This document shows, in pieces, positions 25,601-37,800 of a DNA stretch of 64,000 nt (positions are counted from its first letter, which is position 1; every line of letters begins with the position of its first letter). The notes under the pieces were generated by a model that was not told the origin of the DNA, searched no databases, and saw only the letters and a program-made list of their open reading frames with translations. The stretch is taken from NCBI GenBank assembly GCA_021904315.1, contig CM038911.1, positions 19,937,390-20,001,389 of the forward strand. The letters are read 5' to 3'. Source of the DNA: Sphagnum magellanicum. Lineage: Eukaryota > Streptophyta > Sphagnopsida > Sphagnales > Sphagnaceae. A program made the translations under genes and the position numbers.

Positions 25601-27864
25601 ACCATATCACCAACCACTCCAACAAGCTATTACAATCCCAAATGTAAGAAGCCAAATGCACACATTCTATATTAGTTTAGAAACTCGAATAAGTAGTCTT
25701 GAGCACAAGTTGATTGCAATATATGCCAAATTCAATGAGGTTCGCCAAATTGTTTATGAACCTAAACAAGCAAACAATAAAGATGTTGGGATTTCATATT
25801 TGGGTACAAAAATTACAGACCCCGATCATCTAACATTAATGATACTATCTTCTGGCACACTTGAATTGGTAATGTGACCTACTCATCATGGTTGAACAAC
25901 TAAACAAGAATCGTGTATTTGCCCAAAGCCTAAACCACCATCACAATAAATAATTATAAACACATTGTTCTTCAAATATGTAGATAAAAAATTTAGTCCA
26001 AAATTGCCAACAACTTCGGATCGGGATGATAAGAAATTGGTGAGATCTGGACCTACTTGTGGACTTGGTTTTGAAGGAGCATGCAAGAATGATCATAATC
26101 ACTTGAACAACATTCAAGTGTTGAATGATTCATTCTTGGACATGCATGCTCAAGCTCAATCCAAAAATACACTGGACATTTTATTTTGAACTAAAGTGCA
26201 CAATGAAAAGTTCATTGATACACCAATATGTGAATTTGGTTTTCAAGTTCACAATTAAACACTATTTGACACAAAATTATTACAACTAGAGTTGGTGCAC
26301 AACAATTCCATTATTTGCACTCAACCCATTGACACCCAAAAGATCGACTTTTGGAGTGGGTGATAGTTAGCCATGTAGAAAATACTAATCTCAATTTGAC
26401 ACCAAATTCTTTAGTATTGGGGTCACTAATACCCAATTATTCACCCAAGTAGTGGACAAGTAACATGTATTGTTTTTACCCATATGCTCATGGGAATTAT
26501 GTTTATACCTAAATGTTTTTTTTCTTCTAACATACAAAATAAAGGTATAAACTTTTGACTTGGTGGCAACATAGATGCCCATGTTTGTGTGGACAAATTA
26601 GAATGCAAGTTCTTTTGATGCAAAAACTATTGGTTGTCAAGCTAGTTCTTTGTGTTTAATTGGTTTATAACTTTTGTGTTTATTGAGATTCTAATTACCA
26701 TGGCTTGAAGGATGTAGGCCATGATGCATGAGTTGCTAGATATTAAAGACATTGTGTGGATTTGATTTGATTGCCAAAAATGACCATAACTATACAAGCT
26801 TGTCAACTATTTGATCTAGTATTGAGGGGCTTCTAATGCTAGTGAAAGGTGAAGGTTGATATTGAACAATGGACAACTAAGTGCTCTGATTAACATGGCC
26901 TGATAATTTTGGTGTTTTGTTTTGTGTCATAATCCATTGACATGAAATTTTGCTAGAATTAATTTTTATTGAAGTAGACCACTAATAACTATATTCAATG
27001 ACAATGGGTTGTTTACATACTTGAAAAATACCCTAGTATAAATAATTTAATTATCATTCAAATGTGTTTGAACATGTCCAATCATGTAGTTGTTCCACAT
27101 GACCTTTCAAACCCAAATCCATAAAAGCAATTCAATTATGAAATGGCCATTGGCACCTCCTTTTACAAATAAATTAAATACCATTTTAGCCCCTGCATCA
27201 AGGATTACGATTTATAGATGTTACCACAAAAAATGGGTAGGGGCTCTAGTTGGAATGGGGTGAAAATCTATATGGCACAATGACATTGTTGCTCATAAAT
27301 AAACAATATGAATAACAACATGCAATGATGACGAGCATGGAAATGAAATTGCCAATTTAGAACTTAAAAATTTACCATGGATTAAAAATAAAATGCTTAT
27401 AATTCAATTGGTAGGAAATAATATGCATCAAAGGTCTACAACTTAACATTACCCACTACTAAAATTCTAGGTTTTTCAAACTATGCACAATGACTAAAAA
27501 ATTATTTTTGATCAATAACATGTATGTTTTGATTGGAGGCCAAAATACTAAATGACATGGGTATGTTTTGACTAATCAATTTGATTATGATGACTAATTT
27601 AACCATATGTCAAATAACCACGCAATCAAATTTGACCCCAAAAAAATCATCTCAATCAAAAGGATTATGTTTTAATCAATAAGGCCAATTACAAAGGGTC
27701 AAATAAACAAATATAATCAAAATAACTATTAATTTAGTAAAAAAAACCAACCCACCTACCTATCAACATATATTGTTTCACCCACCCAACTACTTGCATG
27801 GTTACCTACTTACATTTCAAATCACCTTCTTGTAACCCATTTTGCCATAAAGTTTATTTGCTAG
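22669..27864. other. AT-rich intergenic DNA, no gene recognised
   Basis: This 5.2-kb stretch contains several short frames (for example 24,558-24,755, 25,656-25,877 and 25,965-26,189) with no recognisable domain and no plausible exon chain. Some could be worn fragments of old genes or retroelements, but I cannot name any. Runs such as aatcaa/gaccaa near 27,560-27,740 are low complexity. Confidence 0.5.
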
Positions 27865-29098
27865 GTTTAACCAATTTTAGCCAATCATTTAAGCCAAATT
27901 TAACCATTTTATTTTATATTAAATTTGACCATTAAAATTAATTAGTAAGATTTAACCATTAAATATAATTTTAAAATTTAGCCATTATATTTAATCATTA
28001 AATAATTTTAGCTACTTAATTTATATTAATTAGCTGATCATTTAATCATTATATAGGTTTAACCATTAGAGTTAATCATCAATTAAATAAAAATTGGTCC
28101 TAAATTTAACCATTGAATTTAATCATTAAATAAATTTAGCCATAAATTATAATTGTTGAATTTAGTTGTTAAATAGGTTTAGTCACTAAATTTAATTATT
28201 GAATTTAATCATTAATTAAATTTAAACATTAAGTTCTACCATTAGAGTTAATCATTAAATATATTTTGTCATTAAGTTTAATTATTGAAATTAATTATTA
28301 AAAAAGTTTATCCATTGAATTGAATCATTAAATAAGTTTAGCCATTAAATGTGCCATTGAATTTTTTTATTATATAGGTTCAGCTATTAAGTTTAGTCAT
28401 TGTATTTAGCCATTAAGTTTAGCCATTGGATTTAATCATTAAATAGGTTCAGCCATTAATTTTAACCATTGGATTTAATCAATAAATTGGTTTAACTATT
28501 ATATTTAATTGTGAAATAGGTTTAATCATTAAGTTTAACCATTAGATATGGTCATTAAATAGGTTTAGCCATTAAGTTTAGCCATTGGATTTAGTCATTA
28601 AATAGGTTTAACCATTGAATTTAATCCTTAAATAGGTTTGGCCATTAAGTTTAGCCATTACATTTAATCAATAAATATGTTTAGCTATTAAATTTAGCCA
28701 TTGGATTTAATTGTTAAATAGGTTTAACCATTAAGTTTAGCCATTGCATTTAATCATTAAATAGGTTTAGCCATTACATTTAGTCATTGAATTTAATCCT
28801 TAAATAGGTTTAGCCATTAAATTTAGTCATTGTATCTAGTCGTTAAGTAATTTTAGCCATTGGATTTAGTCGATAAATAAGTTTTAAAATGAAGTTTAGC
28901 CATTATATTTAGTTGTTCAATAGGTTTAGCCATTAAGTTTAACCATTTGATTTAATCATTAAATAAATGTAACCATTAGGTTAGGTTTTTAATTTAGTCA
29001 TTAAATAGGTTTAGTCATTAAATTTAGCCATTGAATTTAATCATTAAAGAAGTTTAACCATTAAGTTTAATCATTGAATTTCGTCATTAGATTTAGCT
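27865..29098. repeat. Degenerate minisatellite of TTAGCCATT/TTAATCATT units
   Basis: About 1.2 kb is built from motifs like tttagccattaagtttagcc, attggatttaatcattaaat and aggtttagccatt, alternating to give a loose unit of about 20 bases and a higher unit of about 40. Units differ from each other by many substitutions, so the array is old. It ends just before the tRNA-like element at 29,123. Confidence 0.85.
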
Positions 29099-29122
29099 AA
29101 CTACTTTCTTGCACTTTTATAA

Positions 29123-29260
29123 CATGTGAAATAAAAAACTTAAATTTTTTTTGACATCTTTTGATGATGTAGTCTATTGGTAAGGACTTGGTTTGATATG
29201 GTGAAAGTGAAAGGTTTAAACTTAAAAATTTCGGACTATAAAAACTCCAACATGTTGGAG
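29123..29260 (+). mobile_element. tRNA-like SINE candidate, copy 2
   Basis: Resembles 15,434-15,575. An A-box-like tagtctattggtaagg lies at 29,170-29,185 and a B-box-like ggtttaaact at 29,213-29,222. The shared 5' portion (atgtgaaataaaaaactt) makes common descent likely. As with copy 1, a degenerate tandem array lies immediately upstream. Confidence 0.45.
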
Positions 29261-30777
29261 TCCTCAACCCAACTTGCAACATCCACCACCATTGCAAACT
29301 TATCTAAAGAACAATAGATTTCCCATGCTACTTTGCTTCGCATGTAAGTGGTCAGGATTAATGCGGCCATGCAACAATTTTGAATCTAAGAAAACACTTG
29401 TCTCTAAATTTTGTTGCACAGATAAGGTTTTCCTTTCAGTTATTCACATGTAGTTTGAGGTGGTTGATTGTTCCAAGTTGTGTGCTTGATGGCAAGAGAT
29501 GTTTTGATATCTATTTACAACCCTAGTTGGATCATAAACCATAAATGAAAAAAAAATCCTATCTAAATCAAAGTGAATAAAAATGGGGGAGTGATTATGT
29601 GTTTATACCCACTTTCCATCTTCAACATGGTTTTAGAAGCATTTGCACAAGGTCGAATGGGTGTCCATGTATTATGCGATTTTGTTGTAAGACAAGTATC
29701 CAACAGTTATGTGTATGCAATGTTTCGTCTTGGTCGCTAGATCCAGCTGCAATTGTAAAACTTGTTGGGTTGTTTTACATTGGGCTAATCTTTTCCTATA
29801 TGTGTGACATGCTTGAACCTTTTTCTACCACACGTTGTGCAAGTGTAGGTGTTCAACCTAATTAGTAGCTAGACAAGCAACCTAGTCAGAACATAATGGT
29901 GCCTCCAACTATCCCAACATTTAGAAATAGTGGGAATATTGGTGCAAAACAGCTTGCGAACATGGGTAATGAACATTCTCTTGCAGTGTTGTTTGGATCC
30001 CAAAGTAAGGTTGACACATCTAGCACCAAGGAGGACTTTGATCCACCATGGATGAGCTCGAGGCAAGTTGTCGGCGTGCAAGGGGGGGTACAATTACATC
30101 GTCTATAGTAAAACAGTGATCCAGGCCACATGCCAAGCAGTTGAATAACACAACTTCAACTATGAGTATTCTTCCCAGAGTTCACAACCTGTTTGGAATG
30201 TGAGATGTTAGGGGTTGTAGTTGCTGAAATCCCCCAGTGAAGGGTAACACGAAACTTCGTTGCCAAGACCACTTGACTTGTTGTGGGAGGTCGCTAAGGA
30301 CATATCCATGTAGATCTTACTGACATGTGAGTTATTTATTTCAATCTACCCTGTGTTTTTGTGTAGCTGGGTCGACCAAGGTTGAAAGGTTCATTAGGTA
30401 TAATAGGTAAGTGCAGCAGCTTGCATTAAACTCCCTACCTTTGGTAACCTTTGGTAGTCGTTGTGAGGGCACCCTAATTATGCATCAAGAAACAAAGCAT
30501 TGGTTGAGCACATGTTAATGACTGCCACAATGCACCCCAAAGAGCTTAAACAAGCATGTTAATAAATCACCTAATTCTTGTATGGTATGGGCTAGTAGAC
30601 CCAGGCTCAAAGCTAATGGGTGAGTGTGTGGGTTGATTAGATTGCTCATGACTTCTACTCCTCCCCACCCATGGATGTTAGATGTTTGGTATGATTATTC
30701 AACTTGACTATATTTGTAGCCCCCAATAAATATGAAATAAGCGTAGGGTTTGTGACCCAAGTTGGGTCCTTAGAATA
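29261..30777. other. Intergenic, nothing recognised
   Basis: Mixed-composition sequence with short frames (for example 29,599-29,865 and 29,896-30,108) that show no known motif. It ends where homology to copy B begins, inside what would be the left inverted-repeat arm. Confidence 0.5.
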
Positions 30778-33640
30778 TTTTGGCTTGTGTTGAAACTTGA
30801 GATTAGTTATAGAGTTATAATATCTTGAAGAATTTGGGTTTCTTTTAGAGGATTTTTTCAAGATTATATTTTTGCATGGTGAAATATCTGAGTTTCCATA
30901 ATTTTTCTTTTGCATTAAGATACTTTTTAATGTAAATGGCAAGGCCACAGTGTGACACATCCCTTGTTAACCCCTTAATTGAAGTTTGGTCAAAACAGTC
31001 CCAACTGGGATGACCCTGGTCATGCAATCACATAACTCCCCAAAGTCAGGTAAAATGTTGGAATTTTGAAATTTTGACTTGTGAGAGAGTTGTCAGGAAT
31101 TTCTTGAAGTTGAGTGTTTGAACTTCAGAAGAAAAGAAATTTGGGTGAGAAAGAGAAAATGCCCAATAAAAGTGCAATTCTACTAATTAGCTACAAGTTC
31201 AAAATGTTCATCCTTTTTGAAAATTTGATCAAGCTATCATCCTTCATTGATGATAAAAATTCTAAGGTTGGTTAGACAAAAGGCATCCATCCTGTAAAAA
31301 GCCATTGGCAAACTGGGAGCCATAACCAGCACCCAATGCTGGCTCCCAGGCATAATGGGCTAAATGTGCTGCTTAGGTAGGCCTTAAAGTAACTAGGTAG
31401 GTCTTAACATAGTCCAGGTAGGTAAGAGAAGGCACAATCTGCCACTGTGACCGTTTTCTGAAAAACATCAATGACCGAAAACGTGCAGAATCGGCAGGTT
31501 CAGTCCATTATATCTGTCATAATGTCCTCTGAAGGCCCTGGTGTCAGGGCAGTATACCCAGACCTCGGGCTCCGCCCTCAATTCCAAGGCCTTCCATGAC
31601 ACCAGGGCCTTCCACTACACTGGATCCGCCCGTCTTTCAGCAGAGGAAATATTCTGTCTAGTGAGCTGCCCTGCAAGTACAGCTATGAAATATGTACCGC
31701 TGATTTTTGATTACTTGTTTGTGACCATGGAATCTTTCTAGTTTCGTTAGGATACGTCCCTTGGGGAAACCTTAATTGAGTCAAGTGATCAAACCGTGTC
31801 GAACTTTATTAAGAGAAAGCACCAGAAAGAGGGGGAAAACAAGGAACAAACAGAAAGGACCCATGTCTGAGCCAGAAAACAAAAATGGTCAACAAGGTGG
31901 GCAAGCAAGAGGAGTGAGAAAAAGTCACATAGTCGACCCCAATATCATAAGAAGCATGTTAAAAAACAAGAGGGGAGGTACACTAGAAAAAACACCTAGC
32001 CTAGAAGAACCCTCGCCAGTTATAATGGCTTGTCACATTAAAATAGTTGCAGCATACACCTGCTGCGACGTCACTAACACCCTCTGTCTATGAAAAGCAT
32101 GCAAAATTGAAAGTGGAAGACCTCTGGAACCCTTTGCTACCCAAGCCATGTTTGCACGATGATGGATGGCTTGTTGATGTTTGAATAGGTCACCCTAGAG
32201 ATTTGGAAAAAGTTAGTTTTAGCACCAAGAAATCCTCATGCCCAATTAGGCAGAAACCTGTGGCACGTGGAGAGTAACTGAGGCATCTTTATTTGCATTA
32301 ACCCTTTTTTTTACTGCCCAATTTTTTCCAAAAAGAATTTAAAATTTTTGAAATTGAATTATTTTTCAGGGTTTCAATCACCAGAAGTGAGAAAATCGCC
32401 CGATTTTTGAGTTTGGTTTTTGATATGTAGCCAAAACTATGGAAGGATAACTAAATATTTTGGTTTTCATATTTGGAACATTTTGTCACTTTTTGCATTT
32501 TTTGGAGAAAAATCACTATTTTTGAAAAAATTGAAAGAATTCACCAATTTTTGTGTGTTTATTGGAAGCACAACAGTAGACCCACTTTTCTCTGGTGACA
32601 TGTGCAGTTGCATGCTGTGTGCATCATCAAGCAATGACCTAGTGCATCCATTTTGTAAAGGCTAAAAACTTTACTGATCATAACAAGGGGTCTGTCACAC
32701 TGTGCCCTTGCCATTTACATTAAAAAGTATCTTAATGCAAAAGAAGAATTATGAAAACTCAAATATTTCTCCATGCAAAAATTATAATCTTCAGAAATCC
32801 TCTAAAAGAAACCAAAATCCTTCAAGATAATATAACTCTATAACTAATCTCAAGTTTCAACACAAGCCAAAATATCATCTTTCAAAAATCTTCATATAAA
32901 AATAGACCTATTACCCAGGAGGCCAAAATCCCTTAAGCTGCTAAACTCTCTAATGAATCTAAGCACAATATCCTTGCCTTGGTAGGCAAGGCCAACAAAA
33001 ATTTCAAGTCTAGGCCTAGCACCTACGCATGTGAAAGTTTGAGGTTTGCATGTGCCATGACTTTATGGGAAACGAATTATGAACAATGTTTCCCGGTAGG
33101 TGTAATCAAGGGAGAAAAAGTTGGACAAATTGATATAATTCATGTAAGAGGAAAGTTCAGACAAAGTACTCTAGGAAACTCTACCTGGCCTCAATTTTCT
33201 CTGCTGACACACACATGGTGGGCACCAGTCCATCAATGATGGACCGCTTGCCTCCATTTTCTAAACGCCAAACATTTGAGTGATCAGAGGAAGTTCCGTG
33301 TCCAGGACGCACGCATAACTTTATTAAAGACTTCCAATCTTGGACAGCGTGAAAGCACACAACAACCAGAGAAAAAGTCAGCAAAGTATCCACTTGCAAT
33401 AATATATTCCAGAGTAAAGTTCTGAGTAGGTACTACAAAAAACTTTAACCAGCCTCAATTGTCTTTGCTGCCACATGGCGTGTACCATCCTAGAAGGACC
33501 AGTTGCATCCTTTTTCTCAACCTCTTCATAGCCACCTTCGACGTTGTTCATGGGTCTACCCTAAGTGCAGGGAATCCCATGGACCAGTTCACCCTTGGCT
33601 CAGATTTGCATCTAGATGATCCCTTGCATCCTTTCTTCAA
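30778..33640 (+). repeat. Copy C of the three-copy repeat segment
   Basis: Matches copy B from 19,765 onward and copy A from about 50 onward. Its left inverted-repeat arm (30,778-30,965) lacks the outer ~110 bases. The right arm is at about 32,690-32,991. The interior carries the conserved hairpins near 31,310-31,345 and 31,533-31,610. It leads directly into the leader of TPR-kinase copy C, as in copy A. Confidence 0.75.
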
Positions 33641-34286
33641 AAACCAGAAGTTCTTCACCGGTCTAGCATAAATGGAAGGAATCCAAGAAATTACTTCTCC
33701 CTTGGCTTGGATTTGCATCAAGGTGCTTGCTCCAAATTTCTATCAAGGTTGGTTCATTTGTTCCCCTATTGCCAGCATCACATGCGTTTAGAGGGCTTGA
33801 TGGCTCAATGCAACAAGAAGAGTATTCATCATCCAATTTCCAAATGTAAGTGCATCTCACATACCATCATGTTTTTATGATCAACCCTAGTATGTCTAAA
33901 ACTTTGGTTCCATGTCCTTTAAAACAATAACAATAACATGCATATTCCTAGATGCATAATGGCTGGAATTTGCTTAAAGGTTCATTTACTATGATTTTAT
34001 ATTCAAGTGGGTTAACTTGATCCTCTTCTTTGCAACAGTCCTCGCATGCATTTCATCGGGCTAGCAACTAATGTGAAAGGACAACAAGAATTATCAAGCT
34101 CATTCAAGTGCCACCTTTTGTGCAATTTCTCAAAACTTGTAAGTATGTGCCTCACATTCTAACATCTATCATCTTGAACTCAATATGTCTTGTAATGTCA
34201 AAACTAAGTTTGTGTTTTTAATTAATGGTATGAAGGTTGTAATGAATGCAATTTGTTTCAGAGTTCAAGTAGTGAATAATTAAAAC
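33641..34286 (+). promoter_or_regulatory. Leader region of TPR-kinase copy C with possible 5' non-coding exons
   Basis: Nearly identical to the leader of copy A. GTAAGT donor-like sites occur at about 33,846 and 34,140 with related flanks, and an acceptor-like tttcagag lies near 34,257-34,264. An ATG follows at 34,287, opening a frame with 30-odd non-TPR residues (including FLGFKWGYIKKFHPT) before decayed TPR units. This may be the ancestral start. Confidence 0.35.
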
Positions 34287-34882
34287 ATGAACACAACATT
34301 CCTAGGTTTCAAATGGGGTTATATTAAAAAGTTTCATCCAACTATTTCAAATAGTTTTACAACAATGAAAAGTCATGAATTTCGTTCAAAAGCATATTGG
34401 ATGATTATCAAAGAGCTTTGCAAGACATTGACAACGCTCATGTTCTTGATTCCAACAACGCAATCACTTTGCAAAGTCGTGAAATGTTAAAAAGGTGTTA
34501 GATGATTATTAAGGAACCTTGCAAGACCATAACAACATTGATGTTCTTGAATCAAACAATGCAATCATTTTTGCAAAGGGGTGGAGATGTCAAAAGGATG
34601 TTGAATGATTATCAAGGAACCTTGAAGGACCTTAGCAAGGCTAATTTTCTTGAACCAAACAATGCATTCACTTTGCAAAGCCGTGGAGATGTCAAAAAAA
34701 TGTTGGAAGACTTTGACAAAACTAATTTTCTTGAACCAAACAATGCATTCACTTTGCAAAGTTGTGGAAATGTCAAACAGAAATTGAAGGACTATCCAGG
34801 AACCTTGTAGGACATTGACAAGGCTAATGTTCTTGAACCAAACGATGCATTCACTTTGCGAAGTTGTGGAGATGTCAAAAAC
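34287..34882 (+). pseudogene. Decayed N-terminal TPR units of the copy C gene
   Basis: TPR-coding sequence is visible but cannot be read in one frame. An extra T at about 34,384 (gttcaaaag), a one-base loss at about 34,481 (cgtgaaatg), TAA for CAA near 34,511, an extra T near 34,569 and TAG for AAG at 34,808-34,810 interrupt it. One unit also lacks about 12 codons (EDFDKTNF). All five interruptions are also present in copy A, so they arose before the block was duplicated. Confidence 0.7.
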
Positions 34883-37800
34883 ATGTTGGGGGATTTTCAA
34901 GGAGCCTTGGAGGACCTTCACAAGGTTGATGTTCTTGAACCAAACAACGCATTCACTTTGCGAATCCATGGAGATGTGAAAAGGATGTTGGAGGATTATC
35001 AAGCCTTGGAGGGCCTTGACAAGGCTGATGTTCTTGAACCAAACAATGCATTCACTTTGCGAAGTTGTGGAGATGTCAAAAAGATGTTGGAGGATTTTCA
35101 AGGAGCCTTGCAGGACCTTGACAAGGTTAATGTTCTTGAACCAAGCAACACATTCACTTTGCGAATCTGTGTAGATGTCAAAAAGATGTTAGAGGGTTTT
35201 CAAGGAGCCTTGAAAGACCTTGACAACGTTGATGTTCTTGAACCAAACGATGCATTCATTTTGCGAATCCGTGAAAATGTCAAAATGATGTTGGAGGATT
35301 TTCAAGGAGCCTTGAAAGACCTTGACAAGGTTGATGTTTTTGAACCAAGTAATGCATTCATTTTGCGAATCCGTGGAAATGTGAAAAAGATGTTGAAGGA
35401 TTATCAAGGAGCCTTGAAAGACCTTGACAAAGCTCATGTTATTGAACCAAATGATGTATTCACTTTGAAATGCCGTGGAAATGTCAAAGGGATGTTGGAG
35501 GATTATCAAGGAGCCTTGAAGGACCTTGACAAGGCTGATGTTCTTGGACCAAATGATGTATTCACTTTGAAATGGCGTGGAAATGTCAAAGGGATGTTGG
35601 AGGACTATCAAGGAGCCTTGAAGGACCTTGACAAGGCTGATGTTCTTGGACCAAATGATGCATTCACTTTACGAAGCCGTGGAGATGTCAAAAGGATTTT
35701 GAAGGATTATCAAGGAGCCTTGAAGGACCTTGACAAGGCTGATGTTCTTGAACCAAACAATGCATTCACTTTGCAAACGCGTGGAGATGTCAAACGGATG
35801 TTAAACGACTTTCAAGGAGCCTTGGAGGATCTTGACAATGCTGATGTTCTTGAACCAAACAATGCATTCACTTTGCAAAAGCGTGGAGATGTCAAACGAA
35901 TGTTGAACGATTTTCAAGGAGCCTTGGAGGACCTTAACAAGGCTGATGTCCTTGAACCAAACAATGCATTCACATTAAAATGGCATGGAAATGTCAAACG
36001 AATGTTGAAGGACTTTCAAGGAGCCTTGGAGGACCTTAACAAGGCTGATGTTCTTGAACTAAACAATGCATTCACTTTGCAAAAGCGTGGAGATGTCAAA
36101 CGAATGTTGAACGACTATCAAGGAGCCTTGGAGGACCTTAACAAGGCTGATGTTCTTAAACCAAACGATGCATTCACTTTGCAACGGCGTGGAAATGTCA
36201 AAGGAATGTTGAACGACTTTCAAGGAGCCTTGGAGGACATTAACAAGGCTAATGTTCTTAAACCAAACGATGCATTCACTTTGCAATGGCGTGGAGATGT
36301 CAAAGGAATGTTGAACGACTTTCAAGGAGCCTTGGAGGACCTTAACAAGGCTGATGTTCTTAAACCAAACGATGCATTCACTTTGCAACGACGTGGAAAT
36401 GTCAAAAAGATGTTGGAGGATTATCAAGGAGCGTTGAAGGACCTTAACAAGGCTGATGTTCTTGAACCAAATAATGCATTCACTTTGAAACGGCGTGGAA
36501 ATGTCAAAAGGATGTTGGAGGATTATCAAGGAGCGTTGAAGGACCTTAACAAGGCTGATGTTCTTGAACCAAACAATGCATTCACTTTGCAAATGCGTGG
36601 AGATGTCAAACGAATGTTGAACGACTCTCAAGGAGCCTTGGAGGACCTTAACAAGGCTGATGTTCTTCAACCAAACGATGCATTCACTTTGCAACGACGT
36701 GGAAATGTCAAAAAGATGTTGGAGGATTATCAAGGAGCGTTGAAGGACCTTAACAAGGCTGATGTTCTTGAACCAAATAATGCATTCACTTTGAAACGGC
36801 GTGGAAATGTCAAAAGGATGTTGGAGGATTATCCAGGAGCGTTGAAGGACCTTAACAAGGCTGATGTTCTTGAACCAAACAATGCATTCACTTTGCAAAT
36901 GCGTGGAGATGTCAAACGGATGTTGAACGACTCTCAAGGAGCCTTGGAGGACCTTAACAAGGCTGATGTTCTTCAACCAAACGATGCATTCACTTTGCAA
37001 ACGCGTGGAGATGTCAAAGGAATGTTGAACGACTTTCAAGGAGCCTTCGAGGACCTTAACAAGGCTGATGTTCTTAAACCAAACGATGCATTCACTTTGC
37101 AACGACGTGGAAATGTCAAAAGGATGTTGGAGGATTATCAAGGAGCGTTGAAGGACCTTAACAAGGCTGATGTTCTTGAACCAAATAATGCATTCACTTT
37201 GAGACGGCGTGGAAATGTCAAAAGGATGTTGGAGGATTATCAAGGAGCGTTGAAGGACCTTAACAAGGCTGATGTTCTTGAACCAAACAATGCATTCACT
37301 TTGCAAATGCGTGGAGATGTCAAACGAATGTTGAACGACTTTCAAGGAGCCTTGAAGGACCTTGACAAGGCTGATGTTCTTGAACCAAACAATGTATACA
37401 TTTTGCTAACACGTGTAGATGTCAAAGGAATGTTGAACGACTTTCAAGGAGCCTTGGAGGACCTTAACAAGGCTGATGTTCTTAAACCAAACGATGCATT
37501 CATTTTGCAACGACGTGGATATGTCAAAAAGATGTTAGAGGATTATCAAGGAGTGTTGAAGGACCTTAACAAGGCTGATGTTCTTGAACCAAACAATGCA
37601 TTCACTTTGCAAATGCGTGGAGATGTCAAACGAATGTTGAACGACTTTCAAGGAGCCTTGAAGGACCTTGACAAGGCTGATGTTCTTGAACCAAACAATG
37701 TATACATTTTGCTAACACGTGTAGATGTCAAAGGAATGTTGAACGACTTTCAAGGAGCCTTGGAGGACCTTAACAAGGCTGATGTTCTTAAACCAAACGA

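Noticed and set aside
24455-26190. Possible remnant protein-coding gene or retroelement
   Set aside because: Short scattered frames exist, but none shows a known motif, and no splice chain joins them in a consistent frame.
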